DNA of 64,000 bases from NCBI RefSeq assembly GCF_900109995.1, contig NZ_FOCB01000005.1, positions 1 through 64,000 of the forward strand. Direction: 5' to 3'. The position numbers were made by a program, and so were the translations under genes. This DNA is from Pseudomonas sp. ok272. Lineage in GTDB: Bacteria; Pseudomonadota; Gammaproteobacteria; Pseudomonadales; Pseudomonadaceae. Under the pieces are notes generated by a model. It saw only the letters and a list, made by a program, of their open reading frames with translations, had not been told where the DNA came from and did no database searches. Below are positions 41,351 through 51,929 of the stretch, in pieces (within the stretch, counting starts at the first letter, position 1; every line of letters begins with the position of its first letter).

Positions 41351-42243
41351 TGGCAACGTATGCCGTCGGTGACCTGCAAGGCTGCCTTGACTCGTTGCTG
41401 TGCCTGCTCAAGCGCGTGTCCTTCGATCCACAGAAGGACCGCCTGTGGCTGGTGGGCGATCTGGTCAACCGCGGACCGCAATCGCTGGAAACCCTGCGCT
41501 ACCTCTATAGCATCCGCGAATCGCTGGTGTGCGTGCTGGGCAACCATGACCTGCACCTGCTGGCCGCCGGGCACAACATCGAGCGCCTGAAAAAGTCCGA
41601 CACCCTGCGTGAGATCCTCGACGCACCGGACGGCAAGGAACTTCTGGCCTGGCTACGCCAGCAGAAGCTGCTGCACTACGACGAAATACGCGACATCGCG
41701 CTGGTCCACGCCGGCATACCGCCCCAATGGTCCTTGCGCAAAGCGCTGAAGTACGCCGCCGAAGTCGAGGCCGCGCTGCGCGACGACAACCTCTTCGCGC
41801 CCTATCTGGACGGCATGTACGGTAACGATCCGGCTAAATGGGACAGCGACCTCAAGGGCGTGACCCGCCTGAGGGTGATCACCAACTATTTCACACGCAT
41901 GCGCTTTTGCACCAGCGAAGGCAAGCTGGACCTCAAGGGCAAGGAAGGCGCCGACACCGCGCCACCCGGCTATGCCCCCTGGTTCACGTACAAGGATCGC
42001 AAGACCCACGGCCTGAAGATCATCTTCGGCCACTGGGCCGCACTGGAAGGCCAGTGCAATGAACCGGGCATCTTCGCCCTCGACACCGGGTGTGTCTGGG
42101 GCGGGGCCATGACCTTGATGAATGTCGACACCCTCGAGCGCTTGAGCTGCCCGTGCGACGAGCATGGCAACCTCGCTCTACCGCCCCCCGAACCCTCGTC
42201 GGCCAGCGCCCAGCACTCGGCCGCACCTTCAGACCGGCCATAG
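41350..42243 (+). CDS. apaH: diadenosine tetraphosphatase (symmetrical)
   Basis: Hydrolyses Ap4A to two ADP and also acts on Np4-capped RNA. The 297-residue metallophosphatase has the motifs GDLQGC (residues 7-12), GDLVNRGP (near 37-44), GNHD (near 64-67) and the later HAG and GHWA histidines. The Ser/Pro/Ala-rich C-terminal tail, beyond about residue 270, is longer than in E. coli and looks disordered. An in-frame extension to 40966 exists but belongs to the frame overlapping apaG and is rejected. Confidence 0.95.
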   Translation: MATYAVGDLQGCLDSLLCLLKRVSFDPQKDRLWLVGDLVNRGPQSLETLRYLYSIRESLVCVLGNHDLHLLAAGHNIERLKKSDTLREILDAPDGKELLAWLRQQKLLHYDEIRDIALVHAGIPPQWSLRKALKYAAEVEAALRDDNLFAPYLDGMYGNDPAKWDSDLKGVTRLRVITNYFTRMRFCTSEGKLDLKGKEGADTAPPGYAPWFTYKDRKTHGLKIIFGHWAALEGQCNEPGIFALDTGCVWGGAMTLMNVDTLERLSCPCDEHGNLALPPPEPSSASAQHSAAPSDRP

Positions 42244-42252
42244 GAGCCCGCC

Positions 42253-42582
42253 ATGAGCGAATTCAAACGCATCCCCCCAGAACAAGCCCAGGCCCTGCGC
42301 GAGCAAGGCGCAGTGGTGGTCGATGTCCGCGACCCACAAACCTTCGCGGCACTGCACATCCGTGGCGCCAAGCACCTGGACAACCACTCGCTGCATGCCT
42401 TCATCCAGGGCGCGGACCTCGACGCTCCCACCGTTGTCGTGTGCTATCACGGCAACTCCAGCCAAGGCGCCGCGGCCTACTTGATCAGCCAGGGTTTTAC
42501 CGACGTCTACAGCATGGACGGCGGCTTCGAGCTGTGGCGTACGACCTATCCTTCAGAAACCGCGCAAGGCACCGCCGAATAA
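42253..42582 (+). CDS. glpE: thiosulfate sulfurtransferase GlpE
   Basis: A single-domain rhodanese that moves sulfur from thiosulfate to cyanide or thioredoxin. The 109-residue protein has the active-site loop C64-Y-H-G-N-S in [14 protein letters not shown] and the N-terminal [16 protein letters not shown]. It is not near glp genes here. It lies 9 nt after apaH and is likely the end of apaG-apaH-glpE. Confidence 0.9.
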   Translation: MSEFKRIPPEQAQALREQGAVVVDVRDPQTFAALHIRGAKHLDNHSLHAFIQGADLDAPTVVVCYHGNSSQGAAAYLISQGFTDVYSMDGGFELWRTTYPSETAQGTAE

Positions 42583-42598
42583 ATTTTTCATGCACGCC

Positions 42599-42619
42599 AG
42601 CCCGCGCCCGCCGCGGGCT
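42599..42619 (+). terminator. stem-loop after glpE
   Basis: A perfect 8-bp GC-rich stem, AGCCCGCG (42599-42606) with CGCGGGCT (42612-42619), has a 5-nt loop. No T-run follows, so it is either a weak terminator or an mRNA-stabilising hairpin. Confidence 0.45.
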
Positions 42620-42675
42620 GACGAACGGTCACCGATAACAAATTGTGCATTGCCCCTTTACCTCCCGGATTACCA

Positions 42676-42686
42676 ACTATCCTTAG
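42676..42686 (+). promoter_or_regulatory. sigma-S-like -10 element before prkA
   Basis: ACTATCCTTAG resembles the stationary-phase (RpoS) -10 consensus KCTAYRCTTAA at most core positions. It lies in the 286-nt gap upstream of prkA. The E. coli homologue yeaGH is RpoS-dependent, which supports the guess. The rest of this gap holds a small hairpin near 42714-42728 and no gene. Confidence 0.35.
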
Positions 42687-42868
42687 CCTCAGGCCATCCA
42701 AAACAGGGGAGAGCCGGTACACCGGCGCGCGGGTCATCGGGAGTAGCTTTCAGGGTTGATAGCTTTGAAGGTTTTCTGGGGGGGTAAAAAGCCGCTGTAG
42801 TTTCAGCCGCTTACCAGCATCGACTGAATGATCCGACGTCGGCTCCACGTATCGAGCGAGGTGACGTC

Positions 42869-44791
42869 ATGAGTATTTTTAGCCACTTCCAACAACGCTT
42901 CGAATCCACACGCCAGGAAGAACTGTCACTGCAGGAATACCTGGAACTGTGCAAGAGCGACCGCAGTGCCTACGCGTCCGCCGCCGAACGCCTGTTACTG
43001 GCCATCGGCGAACCGGAACTGCTGGACACCTCGGCCAACTCGCGACTGTCGCGCATCTTTTCCAACAAGGTGATCCGTCGCTATCCGGCCTTTGAGGACT
43101 TCCACGGGATGGAGGAATGCATCGACCAGATCGTCTCCTACTTCCGTCACGCCGCCCAGGGCCTGGAGGAGAAGAAACAGATCCTCTACCTGCTCGGCCC
43201 CGTCGGCGGCGGTAAATCTTCCCTGGCCGAAAAACTCAAGCAACTGATCGAAAAAGTCCCCTTCTATGCCATCAAGGGCTCCCCCGTGTTCGAGTCGCCC
43301 CTGGGGCTGTTCAACGCCACCGAAGACGGCGCGATCCTGGAAGAAGACTTCGGCATTCCCCGGCGCTACCTGAGCACCATCATGTCGCCCTGGGCGACCA
43401 AGCGCCTGGCCGAGTTCGGCGGTGATATCAGCCAATTCCGGGTGGTCAAGCTGTACCCCTCGATCCTCAACCAGATCGCGGTAGCCAAGACCGAACCAGG
43501 CGACGAGAACAACCAGGACATCTCGGCGCTGGTGGGCAAGGTCGATATCCGCAAGCTCGAGGAGTTCCCGCAGAACGACGCCGATGCCTACAGCTATTCG
43601 GGCGCCCTGTGCCGGTCCAACCAGGGCCTGATGGAATTCGTCGAGATGTTCAAGGCGCCGATCAAGGTCCTGCACCCCCTGCTGACCGCGACCCAGGAAG
43701 GCAACTACAACAGCACCGAAGGCCTGGGGGCCATCCCGTTCACCGGGATTCTGCTGGCGCACTCCAACGAATCGGAGTGGCACACCTTCCGCAACAACAA
43801 GAACAACGAAGCCTTCATCGACCGGATCTACATCGTCAAGGTGCCGTACTGCCTGCGGGTCAGCGACGAGGTGAAGATCTACGACAAGTTGCTGTTCAAC
43901 AGCTCCCTGGCCAAGGCCCATTGCGCCCCCGACACCCTGAAGATGCTGGCCCAGTTCACCGTGCTCTCGCGCCTCAAGGAGCCGGAGAACTCCAACATCT
44001 ACTCGAAAATGCGCGTCTATGACGGCGAGAACCTCAAGGACACCGATCCGAAGGCCAAGTCGATCCAGGAATACCGCGACAGCGCGGGTGTCGACGAAGG
44101 CATGAATGGCCTGTCGACGCGATTCGCGTTCAAGATCCTGTCGAAGGTATTCAACTTCGACCCTCACGAAATCGCCGCCAACCCGGTGCACCTGCTGTAC
44201 GTGCTGGAGCAGCAAATCGAGCAGGAACAGTTCCAGGCCGAAACCCGCGAGCGTTACCTGCGGTTCCTCAAGGAATACCTGGCACCGCGCTACATCGAGT
44301 TCATCGGCAAGGAAATCCAGACCGCCTACCTGGAGTCCTACAGCGAGTACGGGCAAAACATCTTCGATCGCTACGTGCTGTACGCAGACTTCTGGATTCA
44401 GGACCAGGAGTACCGCGATCCGGAAACCGGCGAGATCCTCAACCGCGTCGCCCTCAACGAAGAACTGGAGAAGATCGAGAAGCCGGCCGGCATCAGCAAT
44501 CCCAAGGATTTCCGCAACGAGATCGTCAACTTCGTCCTGCGCGCCCGTGCCAACAACAACGGCAAGAATCCGACCTGGCTCAGCTACGAGAAACTGCGGG
44601 TGGTGATCGAGAAGAAAATGTTCTCCAACACCGAGGACCTGCTGCCGGTCATCAGCTTCAACGCCAAAGCCAGCAAAGAGGATCAACAGAAACACAACGA
44701 TTTCGTCACACGGATGGTCGAGCGCGGCTACACCGACAAACAGGTACGACTGCTCTCCGAGTGGTACCTGCGAGTCCGGAAATCGCAGTGA
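42869..44791 (+). CDS. prkA: PrkA family serine protein kinase (YeaG)
   Basis: An AAA-type protein with a C-terminal kinase-like domain, homologue of E. coli YeaG and B. subtilis PrkA, acting in nitrogen-starvation and stationary-phase responses. The 640-residue protein has Walker A GPVGGGKS at 110-117, the AAA core to about residue 380 (GILLAHSNESEW) and the PrkA C-terminal domain. Recent work on B. subtilis PrkA suggests protease rather than kinase activity, so the biochemical label is uncertain. It is first in the conserved prkA-yeaH-spoVR cluster. Confidence 0.95.
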   Translation: MSIFSHFQQRFESTRQEELSLQEYLELCKSDRSAYASAAERLLLAIGEPELLDTSANSRLSRIFSNKVIRRYPAFEDFHGMEECIDQIVSYFRHAAQGLEEKKQILYLLGPVGGGKSSLAEKLKQLIEKVPFYAIKGSPVFESPLGLFNATEDGAILEEDFGIPRRYLSTIMSPWATKRLAEFGGDISQFRVVKLYPSILNQIAVAKTEPGDENNQDISALVGKVDIRKLEEFPQNDADAYSYSGALCRSNQGLMEFVEMFKAPIKVLHPLLTATQEGNYNSTEGLGAIPFTGILLAHSNESEWHTFRNNKNNEAFIDRIYIVKVPYCLRVSDEVKIYDKLLFNSSLAKAHCAPDTLKMLAQFTVLSRLKEPENSNIYSKMRVYDGENLKDTDPKAKSIQEYRDSAGVDEGMNGLSTRFAFKILSKVFNFDPHEIAANPVHLLYVLEQQIEQEQFQAETRERYLRFLKEYLAPRYIEFIGKEIQTAYLESYSEYGQNIFDRYVLYADFWIQDQEYRDPETGEILNRVALNEELEKIEKPAGISNPKDFRNEIVNFVLRARANNNGKNPTWLSYEKLRVVIEKKMFSNTEDLLPVISFNAKASKEDQQKHNDFVTRMVERGYTDKQVRLLSEWYLRVRKSQ

Positions 44792-44801
44792 AGCCGCTGC
44801 C

Positions 44802-44899
44802 AGCTTCTAGCGACAAGCTGCAAGGGCAAAGCGGTTGAGTCCCGGACTCGGGAACCGATGGCGCTTTCGCTTGCAGCTTGAGGCTTACGACTTGAAGCT
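44802..44899. repeat. imperfect long inverted repeat between prkA and yeaH
   Basis: Two arms face each other: AGCTTCTAG...CAAGCTGCAAG (44802-44824) and CTTGCAGCTTG...CTTGAAGCT (44870-44899). The inner 11 bp (44814-44824 with 44870-44880) pair perfectly. The sequence is unlike the REP sub-families elsewhere in the window. It fills nearly all of the 122-nt gap and could act as an intra-operon processing or stabilising hairpin. Confidence 0.65.
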
Positions 44900-44913
44900 C
44901 CCCGGAGGGGCCC

Positions 44914-46185
44914 ATGAGCTATGTGATCGACCGACGCCTCAATGGCAAGAACAAGAGCACGGTGAACCGCCAGCGCTTTTTGCGGCGCTACCGTGATCAC
45001 ATCAAGAAGGCCGTCGAAGAGGCGGTGAGCCGCCGCTCCATTACCGACATGGAGCATGGCGAACAGATCAGCATTCCCGGCCGCGATATCGACGAGCCGG
45101 TGCTTCACCATGGTCGCGGCGGCAAGCAGACCGTCGTGCACCCCGGCAACAAGGAGTTCACCAGCGGCGAACACATTGCCCGTCCACCCGGCGGTGGCGG
45201 CGGCAAAGGCCCAGGCAAGGCGGGCAACTCCGGCGAAGGCATGGACGAGTTCGTGTTCCAGATCACCCAGGAAGAGTTCCTCGAATTCATGTTCGAGGAC
45301 CTGGAGCTGCCCAACCTGGTCAAACGCAACCTCGCCGGCACCGATACCTTCAAGACCGTACGCGCCGGCATCAGTAACGAGGGCAACCCGTCCCGCATCA
45401 ACATCATCCGTACCCTGCGCTCGGCCCACGCACGGCGCATTGCACTGTCAGGCAGCAGCCGAGCCAAACTGCGCATCGCAAAGGACGAGCTTGAGCGCCT
45501 GAAGCGCGAAGAACCCGACAACTTCGGCGACATTCAGGCCCTGGAAGCAGAAATCGAACGCCTGAGCGCGCGCATCCACCGCGTGCCGTTTCTCGACACC
45601 TTCGACCTCAAGTACAACCTGCTGATCAAGCAGCCCAACCCCAGCTCCAAGGCGGTGATGTTCTGCCTGATGGACGTTTCGGGGTCCATGACCCAGGCCA
45701 CCAAGGACATCGCCAAGCGCTTCTTCATCCTGCTGTACCTGTTCCTGAAACGGAACTACGACAAGATCGACGTCGTGTTCATTCGCCACCACACCAGCGC
45801 CCGGGAAGTCGACGAGGAAGAGTTTTTCTACTCGCGGGAAACCGGCGGCACCATCGTCTCCAGCGCCCTGAAGCTGATGCAAGAGATCATTGCCGAGCGC
45901 TACCCAAGCAACGACTGGAACATCTACGCCGCCCAGGCCTCCGATGGCGACAACTGGAACGACGACTCACCGATCTGCCGCGACATCCTGATCAACCAGA
46001 TCATGCCCTTTGTGCAGTACTACACTTACGTAGAGATCACCCCGCGCGAACACCAGGCCCTGTGGTACGAATATGAGCGTATCGCCGACGCCTTCCCCGA
46101 TACATTTGCCCAGCAGCAACTGGTCTCGGCCGGGGATATCTATCCGGTCTTCCGTGAACTCTTCCAGCGCAGGTTAGTGACATGA
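44914..46185 (+). CDS. yeaH: YeaH family protein (UPF0229/DUF444)
   Basis: Partner of PrkA/YeaG in the stress operon; biochemical role unknown. The 423-residue protein has a basic N-terminus ([20 protein letters not shown]), a Gly-rich linker ([14 protein letters not shown], about 90-105) and a von Willebrand A-like domain with a metal-site DVSGS starting at D254. GGAGGGGCCC lies just before the ATG. It overlaps spoVR by 4 nt. Confidence 0.92.
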   Translation: MSYVIDRRLNGKNKSTVNRQRFLRRYRDHIKKAVEEAVSRRSITDMEHGEQISIPGRDIDEPVLHHGRGGKQTVVHPGNKEFTSGEHIARPPGGGGGKGPGKAGNSGEGMDEFVFQITQEEFLEFMFEDLELPNLVKRNLAGTDTFKTVRAGISNEGNPSRINIIRTLRSAHARRIALSGSSRAKLRIAKDELERLKREEPDNFGDIQALEAEIERLSARIHRVPFLDTFDLKYNLLIKQPNPSSKAVMFCLMDVSGSMTQATKDIAKRFFILLYLFLKRNYDKIDVVFIRHHTSAREVDEEEFFYSRETGGTIVSSALKLMQEIIAERYPSNDWNIYAAQASDGDNWNDDSPICRDILINQIMPFVQYYTYVEITPREHQALWYEYERIADAFPDTFAQQQLVSAGDIYPVFRELFQRRLVT

Positions 46186-47744
46186 CCGCCAAAGAGCAGA
46201 AGCGCCAACCCATTTCCACCGGCTCCGAATGGACATTCGAGCTGATCCAGGCCTACGACCGCGAAATCAGCCGTATTGCGGCCCGCTATGCACTGGACAC
46301 CTACCCCAACCAGATCGAAGTGATCACCGCCGAGCAGATGATGGACGCCTATGCCTCGGTCGGCATGCCCCTGGGTTACCACCACTGGTCCTATGGCAAG
46401 CATTTCCTCAGCACCGAAAAGTCCTACAGCCGCGGCCAGATGGGGCTGGCCTATGAAATCGTGATCAACTCGGACCCATGCATCGCCTACCTGATGGAAG
46501 AAAACACCATCTGCATGCAGGCACTGGTGGTGGCGCACGCCTGCTATGGCCACAACAGCTTCTTCAAGGGCAACTACCTGTTCCGGACCTGGACCGACGC
46601 CAGCTCGATCATCGACTACCTGGTGTTCGCCAAGCAGTACATCATGCAGTGCGAGGAGCGCCACGGGATCGATGCGGTAGAGGACCTGCTGGACTCCTGC
46701 CACGCACTGATGAACTACGGCGTCGACCGCTACAAACGCCCTTATCCGATTTCCGCCGAGGAAGAGCGACGCCGGCAGAAGGACCGCGAAGAACACCTGC
46801 AAAAGCAGATCAACGACCTGTGGCGCACCATTCCCAAAGGCGCCGACAAGTACAACGAGAAAGACAACGCCCGGTTTCCCGCCGAGCCGCAGGAGAACAT
46901 CCTCTACTTCATCGAGAAACACGCTCCGCTGCTAGAGCCGTGGCAACGGGAGATCGTGCGAATCGTGCGCAAGATCGCCCAGTATTTTTATCCACAGCGC
47001 CAAACCCAGGTAATGAACGAAGGCTGGGCCACGTTCTGGCACTACACCCTGATGAACGACCTGTACGACGAAGGACTGGTCACCGACGGCTTCATGATGG
47101 AGTTCCTGACCTCGCACACCGCCGTCGTCTACCAGCCCGGGTTTGACAGCCCGTACTACAACGGGATCAATCCCTACACCCTGGGCTTTGCCATGTACCG
47201 CGATATTCGGCGCATGTGCGAGAAGCCCACCGAGGAAGATTACCGCTGGTTCCCGGACATCGCCGGGACCGACTGGCTATCAGCCCTCAAGTTCGCCATG
47301 AGTAGCTTCAAGGATGAGAGTTTTATCCTGCAGTACCTGTCGCCCCAGGTGATCCGCGACCTGAAGCTGTTCAGCATTCTCGATGACGACCAAAAGGACG
47401 ACCTCCTGGTACCGGCCATCCATGACGAGGAAGGCTACCGCACCATCCGTGAAACCCTGGCCGCCCAATACAACCTGGGCAACCGCGAACCCAACGTACA
47501 GATCTACAGCATCGACCGCCGAGGCGACCGCTCGCTGACGCTGCGCCATCAACAGCACGACCGTAAACCACTGGGCGACTCCACCGACGAGGTCCTCAAG
47601 CACCTGCACCGCCTGTGGGGCTTCGACATTCACCTGGAGACCCTGCAAGGCGATCAGGTCATGAAGACCCATCACGTACCGCCCAGGACGGAGCATAGCG
47701 AGGGTGAATACGGCAGGCTCGACCTGGCCGTTATCCACCTTTGA
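46182..47744 (+). CDS. spoVR: SpoVR family protein
   Basis: Homologue of E. coli YcgB and B. subtilis SpoVR; involved in cortex formation in Bacillus, role in Gram-negatives unclear. The 520-residue protein has the conserved HHWSYGKHF (about 67-75), [16 protein letters not shown] (about 119-134) and [10 protein letters not shown] (about 280-289) blocks. The repeated HH/HxxxH patterns look like metal-binding sites. It is translationally coupled to yeaH and ends the operon. Confidence 0.93.
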   Translation: MTAKEQKRQPISTGSEWTFELIQAYDREISRIAARYALDTYPNQIEVITAEQMMDAYASVGMPLGYHHWSYGKHFLSTEKSYSRGQMGLAYEIVINSDPCIAYLMEENTICMQALVVAHACYGHNSFFKGNYLFRTWTDASSIIDYLVFAKQYIMQCEERHGIDAVEDLLDSCHALMNYGVDRYKRPYPISAEEERRRQKDREEHLQKQINDLWRTIPKGADKYNEKDNARFPAEPQENILYFIEKHAPLLEPWQREIVRIVRKIAQYFYPQRQTQVMNEGWATFWHYTLMNDLYDEGLVTDGFMMEFLTSHTAVVYQPGFDSPYYNGINPYTLGFAMYRDIRRMCEKPTEEDYRWFPDIAGTDWLSALKFAMSSFKDESFILQYLSPQVIRDLKLFSILDDDQKDDLLVPAIHDEEGYRTIRETLAAQYNLGNREPNVQIYSIDRRGDRSLTLRHQQHDRKPLGDSTDEVLKHLHRLWGFDIHLETLQGDQVMKTHHVPPRTEHSEGEYGRLDLAVIHL

Positions 47745-47807
47745 AACACCCTGCACCTCCGAAAGCTCGACACACCGGTTATCCTGTCGCGCTAACGGAG
47801 GTGTTTT

Positions 47808-49037
47808 ATGCAGATTTATAAAGTCGGCGGCGCGGTTCGCGATCGCCTGCTCGGCAGGCCTGTCACCGATATCGACTGGGTGGTGGTCGGTGCCAGCACC
47901 GAAGAAATGCTCGCCAAGGGTTTTCGCCCCGTTGGCGCCGATTTCCCGGTCTTCCTGCACCCCAAGACCGGTGAGGAGTACGCCCTGGCCCGCACCGAAC
48001 GCAAGAGCGGGCGCGGTTACGGTGGGTTCACGTTCCACGCGAGCCCCGAAGTCACCCTGGAAGAAGACCTGATCCGCCGCGACCTGACAATCAATGCCAT
48101 GGCCGAAGACGCTCACGGCCAACTGACCGACCCCTACCACGGCCAACGTGATCTTGACGCCCGCCTACTTCGCCATGTTTCCCCCGCGTTCGCCGAAGAT
48201 CCCCTGCGAGTCTTGCGTGTCGCCCGCTTCGCCGCACGCTATGCCGGCCTCGGCTTTACAGTGGAGCCCGAAACGCTGGAGCTGATGCGCCAGCTCAGCG
48301 AATCCGGCGAACTTGAAGCCCTGACCGCCGAACGCTGCTGGAAAGAAATCGCACGAGCCCTGATGGAAGACCAGCCCCAGGTATTCATCCAGGTCCTGCG
48401 CGACTGCGGCGCACTGGCAGTCTTGCTCCCTGAAATCAATGCACTGTTTGGCGTGCCGCAACCCGAAGCCCATCACCCGGAAATCGACAGCGGCGTGCAC
48501 ACCCTGAGCGTCCTGGAGCAGTCGGCGCGCTACCAACAGCCGCTGACCGTACGCTGGGCCTGCCTGCTGCACGACCTGGGCAAAGGCCTGACCCCCGAAA
48601 GCGAATGGCCAAGGCATATTGCCCACGAGCACCGGGGCCTAAGACTGATCAAGGCGGTCAACGAACGCTTCAAGGCACCCAAGGATTGCCAGGAACTGGC
48701 GCTATTGGTCGGTCAGTATCACACCCATGGCCATCGCGCCCTGGAGCTCAAACCCTCGACGTTGCTGGAGTTATTGCAGAGCTTCGACGTGTATCGACGA
48801 CCGCAGCGCTTCGAAGAGTTCGTGGCGGCGTGCGAGATGGACGCCCGCGGGCGCAAGGGCTTTGAACAGCGCAGTTATCCACAGGCGCAGTACCTGCGCG
48901 GGGCCGCCGAAGCAGCACGAAGCGTCGCGACTCAGCCGCTGCTGGAGCAAGGTTTCAAGGGCCCGGAACTGGGAGAAGCCCTCAAGCGCGAACGGCTCAA
49001 GGCGTTGAAGAGTTACAAAGAAAACGCATTGACCTGA
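47808..49037 (+). CDS. cca: multifunctional CCA protein (tRNA nucleotidyltransferase)
   Basis: Adds or repairs the 3' CCA of tRNAs; the gammaproteobacterial form also has an HD phosphohydrolase domain. The 409-residue protein has [12 protein letters not shown] at residues 5-16, the catalytic DIDWVV near 21-26, [28 protein letters not shown] and, in the C-terminal half, the HD motif LLHDLGKG near 247-254. GGAGGTG lies before the ATG. It is monocistronic and followed by a cluster of repeats. Confidence 0.96.
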   Translation: MQIYKVGGAVRDRLLGRPVTDIDWVVVGASTEEMLAKGFRPVGADFPVFLHPKTGEEYALARTERKSGRGYGGFTFHASPEVTLEEDLIRRDLTINAMAEDAHGQLTDPYHGQRDLDARLLRHVSPAFAEDPLRVLRVARFAARYAGLGFTVEPETLELMRQLSESGELEALTAERCWKEIARALMEDQPQVFIQVLRDCGALAVLLPEINALFGVPQPEAHHPEIDSGVHTLSVLEQSARYQQPLTVRWACLLHDLGKGLTPESEWPRHIAHEHRGLRLIKAVNERFKAPKDCQELALLVGQYHTHGHRALELKPSTLLELLQSFDVYRRPQRFEEFVAACEMDARGRKGFEQRSYPQAQYLRGAAEAARSVATQPLLEQGFKGPELGEALKRERLKALKSYKENALT

Positions 49038-49060
49038 TGCGATGCCTTCGCGGGCAAGTC

Positions 49061-49206
49061 TTAATGCCAGTCAGTTAAGGCGCCAAACCTGTGGGAGCGA
49101 GCCTGCTCGCGATGACGGCAACACAGCCAACATCTCCGTTGACTGACCTACTGCTATCGCGAGCAGGCTCGCTCCCACGCGGGTTTCGCTTAACTGACTG
49201 GCATTA
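49061..49206. mobile_element. MITE-like element carrying a REPIN
   Basis: An 18-bp perfect terminal inverted repeat, TAATGCCAGTCAGTTAAG (49062-49079) and its complement (49189-49206), bounds about 146 bp without any coding frame. The flanks are GGGCAAGTC (49052-49060) and GGGCAAGCC (49207-49215), matching at 8 of 9 positions as a target duplication would. The joined flanks look like an interrupted REP (CTTCGCGGGCAAGCCTCGCTCCTAC split). A complete REPIN lies inside. No transposase is encoded, so it would be non-autonomous. Confidence 0.55.
49091..49178. repeat. REPIN, 88 bp, nested
   Basis: Perfect inverted REP arms (49091-49112 and 49157-49178) with a 44-nt spacer, the same dimensions as the copies at 25381 and 40760. 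It is nested inside the longer inverted-repeat element 49061-49206. Confidence 0.9.
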
Positions 49207-49273
49207 GGGCAAGCCTCGCTCCTACCGATTCGAGTCGCTAACCTCTCCGTAGGAGCGAGCGGTACGGCGCGCC

Positions 49274-49792
49274 TTACAACATACTCGAAGGCGTGAGTGG
49301 CTCACCCCGCCACTCAAACGCCACGGGCGCCAGCACCTGATCAATCTGCGCCTCGCGCCACAACACCGAAAAACCCTTGCCTACACCCGGATGCACTTCG
49401 TCCGGCGCAATCAACGACAACGGCCACAGCACAAAAGCGTTCTTCAGGATTTCCGCACGCGGCAGGATCAAGCCATCGAAGTCACCCACTTGATCGCCGT
49501 ACAACAGCACGTCGATATCCAGCGGCAACCCTTTGCGATCCGGGGCATAACGCCCGCTATCCGCCTCGATCATCTTCAAACGCCGGTCCAGCACCTTCAA
49601 TGGCAGGTCAGTAAAACCCGCCACCACGAAGTTGAAGAACGGTCCGCTCTTGATCCCCACCGGCTGACTCTCGAACACCGGCGAGCAGCGCATATCCACC
49701 AGCACCCCGGAGAGCACCTCCAACCCCGCGCGCAAATGTGCTTCGCGCTCGACATTGCTGCCAAGCCCAAGAAATACCTGAGTTAGCGACAT
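49274..49792 (-). CDS. folK: hydroxymethyldihydropterin pyrophosphokinase
   Basis: Transfers pyrophosphate from ATP to 6-hydroxymethyl-dihydropterin in folate synthesis. The 172-residue protein has LGLGSNVERE near residues 8-17, the pterin-site segment FVVAGFTDLPL and the signature RKGLPLDIDVLLYGD near 93-107. It overlaps folB by 10 nt, so the two folate steps are coupled. The Pseudomonas genome may encode another FolK elsewhere. Confidence 0.93.
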   Translation of the reverse strand: MSLTQVFLGLGSNVEREAHLRAGLEVLSGVLVDMRCSPVFESQPVGIKSGPFFNFVVAGFTDLPLKVLDRRLKMIEADSGRYAPDRKGLPLDIDVLLYGDQVGDFDGLILPRAEILKNAFVLWPLSLIAPDEVHPGVGKGFSVLWREAQIDQVLAPVAFEWRGEPLTPSSML

Positions 49793-50136
49793 CCGCGCTC
49801 GATCTCCACACCGACGCCGCTGGCCGCCGGGACAGCCCCAGGCTTGGTCAGCTTCAGACGCATCCAGGTGATCTGGAACTCACTCATCAACACCTGCGCC
49901 AGACGCTCGGCAAAGGTCTCCACCAACTGAAACTGCGCCTGCTCGGCAAACGCCTGGATACGCGCCGAAACGCTGGCGTAATCGAGCGCCAGGGTCAGGT
50001 CATCGCCGGCCGCCGCCGGGCGATTATCCCAGGCGAAGCTCAGATCCAGACGCAAACACTGACGGATGCCGCGCTCCCAGTCGTAGGCACCAATTACCGT
50101 GTCGACTTCCAGGCCCTCGATAAACACTCTGTCCAA
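49783..50136 (-). CDS. folB: dihydroneopterin aldolase
   Basis: Splits dihydroneopterin to 6-hydroxymethyl-dihydropterin and glycolaldehyde, the step before FolK. The 117-residue protein has [21 protein letters not shown] at its start with the catalytic glutamate, and [26 protein letters not shown] place the start at a TTG (50136), because GGAG lies 12 nt upstream of it and the family N-terminus begins there; an in-frame ATG at 50160 has no ribosome site and adds a Cys-rich tail. Confidence 0.9.
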   Translation of the reverse strand: MDRVFIEGLEVDTVIGAYDWERGIRQCLRLDLSFAWDNRPAAAGDDLTLALDYASVSARIQAFAEQAQFQLVETFAERLAQVLMSEFQITWMRLKLTKPGAVPAASGVGVEIERGCR

Positions 50137-50210
50137 GCACTTTTCTCCGCAGCACGACAAGGGCGCAATGCGCCGTTAGAATCAGGGCGTCCTCGCCCGG
50201 AATAGTTAGC

Positions 50211-50780
50211 ATGTTTTGGTTACTGGCGATCCTCGCCTACCTGCTTGGCTCTCTGTCCTTCGCCATCTTGCTCAGCCGCCTGACCGGTAACCCCGATCCG
50301 CGAATGAGTGGCTCGGGCAATGCCGGCGCCACCAACATGTTACGCCTGGCGGGCAAAAAGCTCGCCGTCCTGACGTTACTGGGCGACCTGTGCAAAGGCT
50401 TGTTGCCGGTATTGATCGCCGCTCTCGCCGGCCTGTCGATACAACAACAAGCCTGGATTGGTGTATGTGCCGTGGTCGGGCACCTGCTCCCACTGTACTT
50501 CCGCTTTCGCGGCGGCAAAGGCGTTGCAACGGCGGCCGGCATGCTGCTGGGGCTCTACCCTCCGGCAGCGCTCCTGGCCATCGGCGCCTGGCTCCTGACC
50601 TTCTACCTCACGCGCACCAGCTCCCTGGCGGCACTGATCGCCACACCCCTGACCCTGCCATTGCTGGCCTGGCAGGAGCCGGCCGCCTTGCTCCCCATGA
50701 GCGTACTGACGGCACTGATCGTCTGGCGTCATCGTGGCAATCTACGCGACCTGTTTGCCGGGCGCGAACGGCATTTTTAA
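50211..50780 (+). CDS. plsY: acyl-phosphate glycerol-3-phosphate acyltransferase
   Basis: An inner-membrane enzyme that makes lysophosphatidate from acyl-phosphate and glycerol-3-phosphate. The 189-residue protein has five membrane segments and the three PlsY motifs [11 protein letters not shown] (about 37-47), [17 protein letters not shown] (about 91-107) and the C-terminal [12 protein letters not shown]. It is divergent from folB and convergent with tsaD. Confidence 0.94.
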   Translation: MFWLLAILAYLLGSLSFAILLSRLTGNPDPRMSGSGNAGATNMLRLAGKKLAVLTLLGDLCKGLLPVLIAALAGLSIQQQAWIGVCAVVGHLLPLYFRFRGGKGVATAAGMLLGLYPPAALLAIGAWLLTFYLTRTSSLAALIATPLTLPLLAWQEPAALLPMSVLTALIVWRHRGNLRDLFAGRERHF

Positions 50781-50816
50781 ACGCCGAGGATAGGCACAAC
50801 GCCTGCCACTGCACTG

Positions 50817-51842
50817 TTACAGCGGTGACAACTGCTCCATCGGCCAACGCGCCTGCACGCTGATTGCCAGGCTTTCATGCTGGCCAGCTTGCAGGCGCTG
50901 ACAGCCGGCAAAAGCGATCATCGCGCCGTTATCGGTGCAGAACTCCGGACGTGCGTAGTAAACGTCGCCCTTCATGTCGCCGAGCATTTTCTCCAGGGAA
51001 ACCCGCAGCGCCTTGTTGGCACTCACACCACCGGCGATCACCAAACGCTTGAGGCCGGCCTGCTTCAAGGCACGCTTGCACTTGATGGTCAAAGTTTCCA
51101 CCACCGCCTGCTGGAAGGCCAGCGAGATGTCGCTACGCGTTTGCTCGTTGTCGTCTCCAGCACTGACACATTGCTGCCAGGTGTTCAGGGCAAAGGTTTT
51201 CAAGCCACTGAAGCTGAACGCCAGGCCTGGACGATCACACATCGGCCGCGGGAAGACGAAGCGTCCGGCAACCCCCTGATCCGCCAACCGAGCAATCTCC
51301 GGACCGCCCGGATAGTTGAGCCCCATCATCTTTGCCGTCTTGTCGAAGGCTTCACCGGCGGCATCGTCGAGGGTCTCGCCCAGCAGCTCGTACTGGCCAA
51401 TGCCATCGACCCGAACCAGTTGCGTATGCCCTCCCGACACCAACAAAGCGACGAACGGGAATTCAGGCGGTTGCGGCTCCAGCATCGGCGCCAGCAAGTG
51501 ACCTTCCATGTGGTGCACACCGAGGGCCGGAATCCCCCAGGCAAACGCCAGCGCCTGCGCACAGGAAGCGCCCACCAACAACGCACCGACCAGGCCAGGA
51601 CCCGCGGTATAGGCGATGGCATCGATCTCGGTCGGCACACAGTCCGCCTCGGCCAACACCTGGCGAATCAAGGGCAGCATGCGCTTGACGTGGTCGCGCG
51701 ACGCCAGCTCCGGCACTACGCCACCATAGGCACGATGCAGGTCGATCTGACTAAACAGCGCGTCGGCCAACAAGCCTTTTTCACTGTCGTAAAGTGCGAC
51801 GCCGGTTTCATCGCAGGAAGTTTCTAATCCCAGTACTAGCAT
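50817..51842 (-). CDS. tsaD: tRNA t6A synthesis protein TsaD
   Basis: Transfers threonylcarbamoyl to A37 of ANN-decoding tRNAs, with TsaB and TsaE. The 341-residue protein has [15 protein letters not shown] at residues 5-19, the metal-binding pair H111/H115 in [23 protein letters not shown] and the C-terminal D in [12 protein letters not shown]. It is divergent from rpsU; the pairing gcp/rpsU-dnaG-rpoD is the classical macromolecular-synthesis locus. Confidence 0.96.
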   Translation of the reverse strand: MLVLGLETSCDETGVALYDSEKGLLADALFSQIDLHRAYGGVVPELASRDHVKRMLPLIRQVLAEADCVPTEIDAIAYTAGPGLVGALLVGASCAQALAFAWGIPALGVHHMEGHLLAPMLEPQPPEFPFVALLVSGGHTQLVRVDGIGQYELLGETLDDAAGEAFDKTAKMMGLNYPGGPEIARLADQGVAGRFVFPRPMCDRPGLAFSFSGLKTFALNTWQQCVSAGDDNEQTRSDISLAFQQAVVETLTIKCKRALKQAGLKRLVIAGGVSANKALRVSLEKMLGDMKGDVYYARPEFCTDNGAMIAFAGCQRLQAGQHESLAISVQARWPMEQLSPL

Positions 51843-51929
51843 GGGTTTGCGCCTTGTTTAGGCCAATTTCGAAGGCGCGCATGATAGTCTCCACAGGTTG
51901 CCCCGACTAGCGGTTTTCGATCAGAGGCT

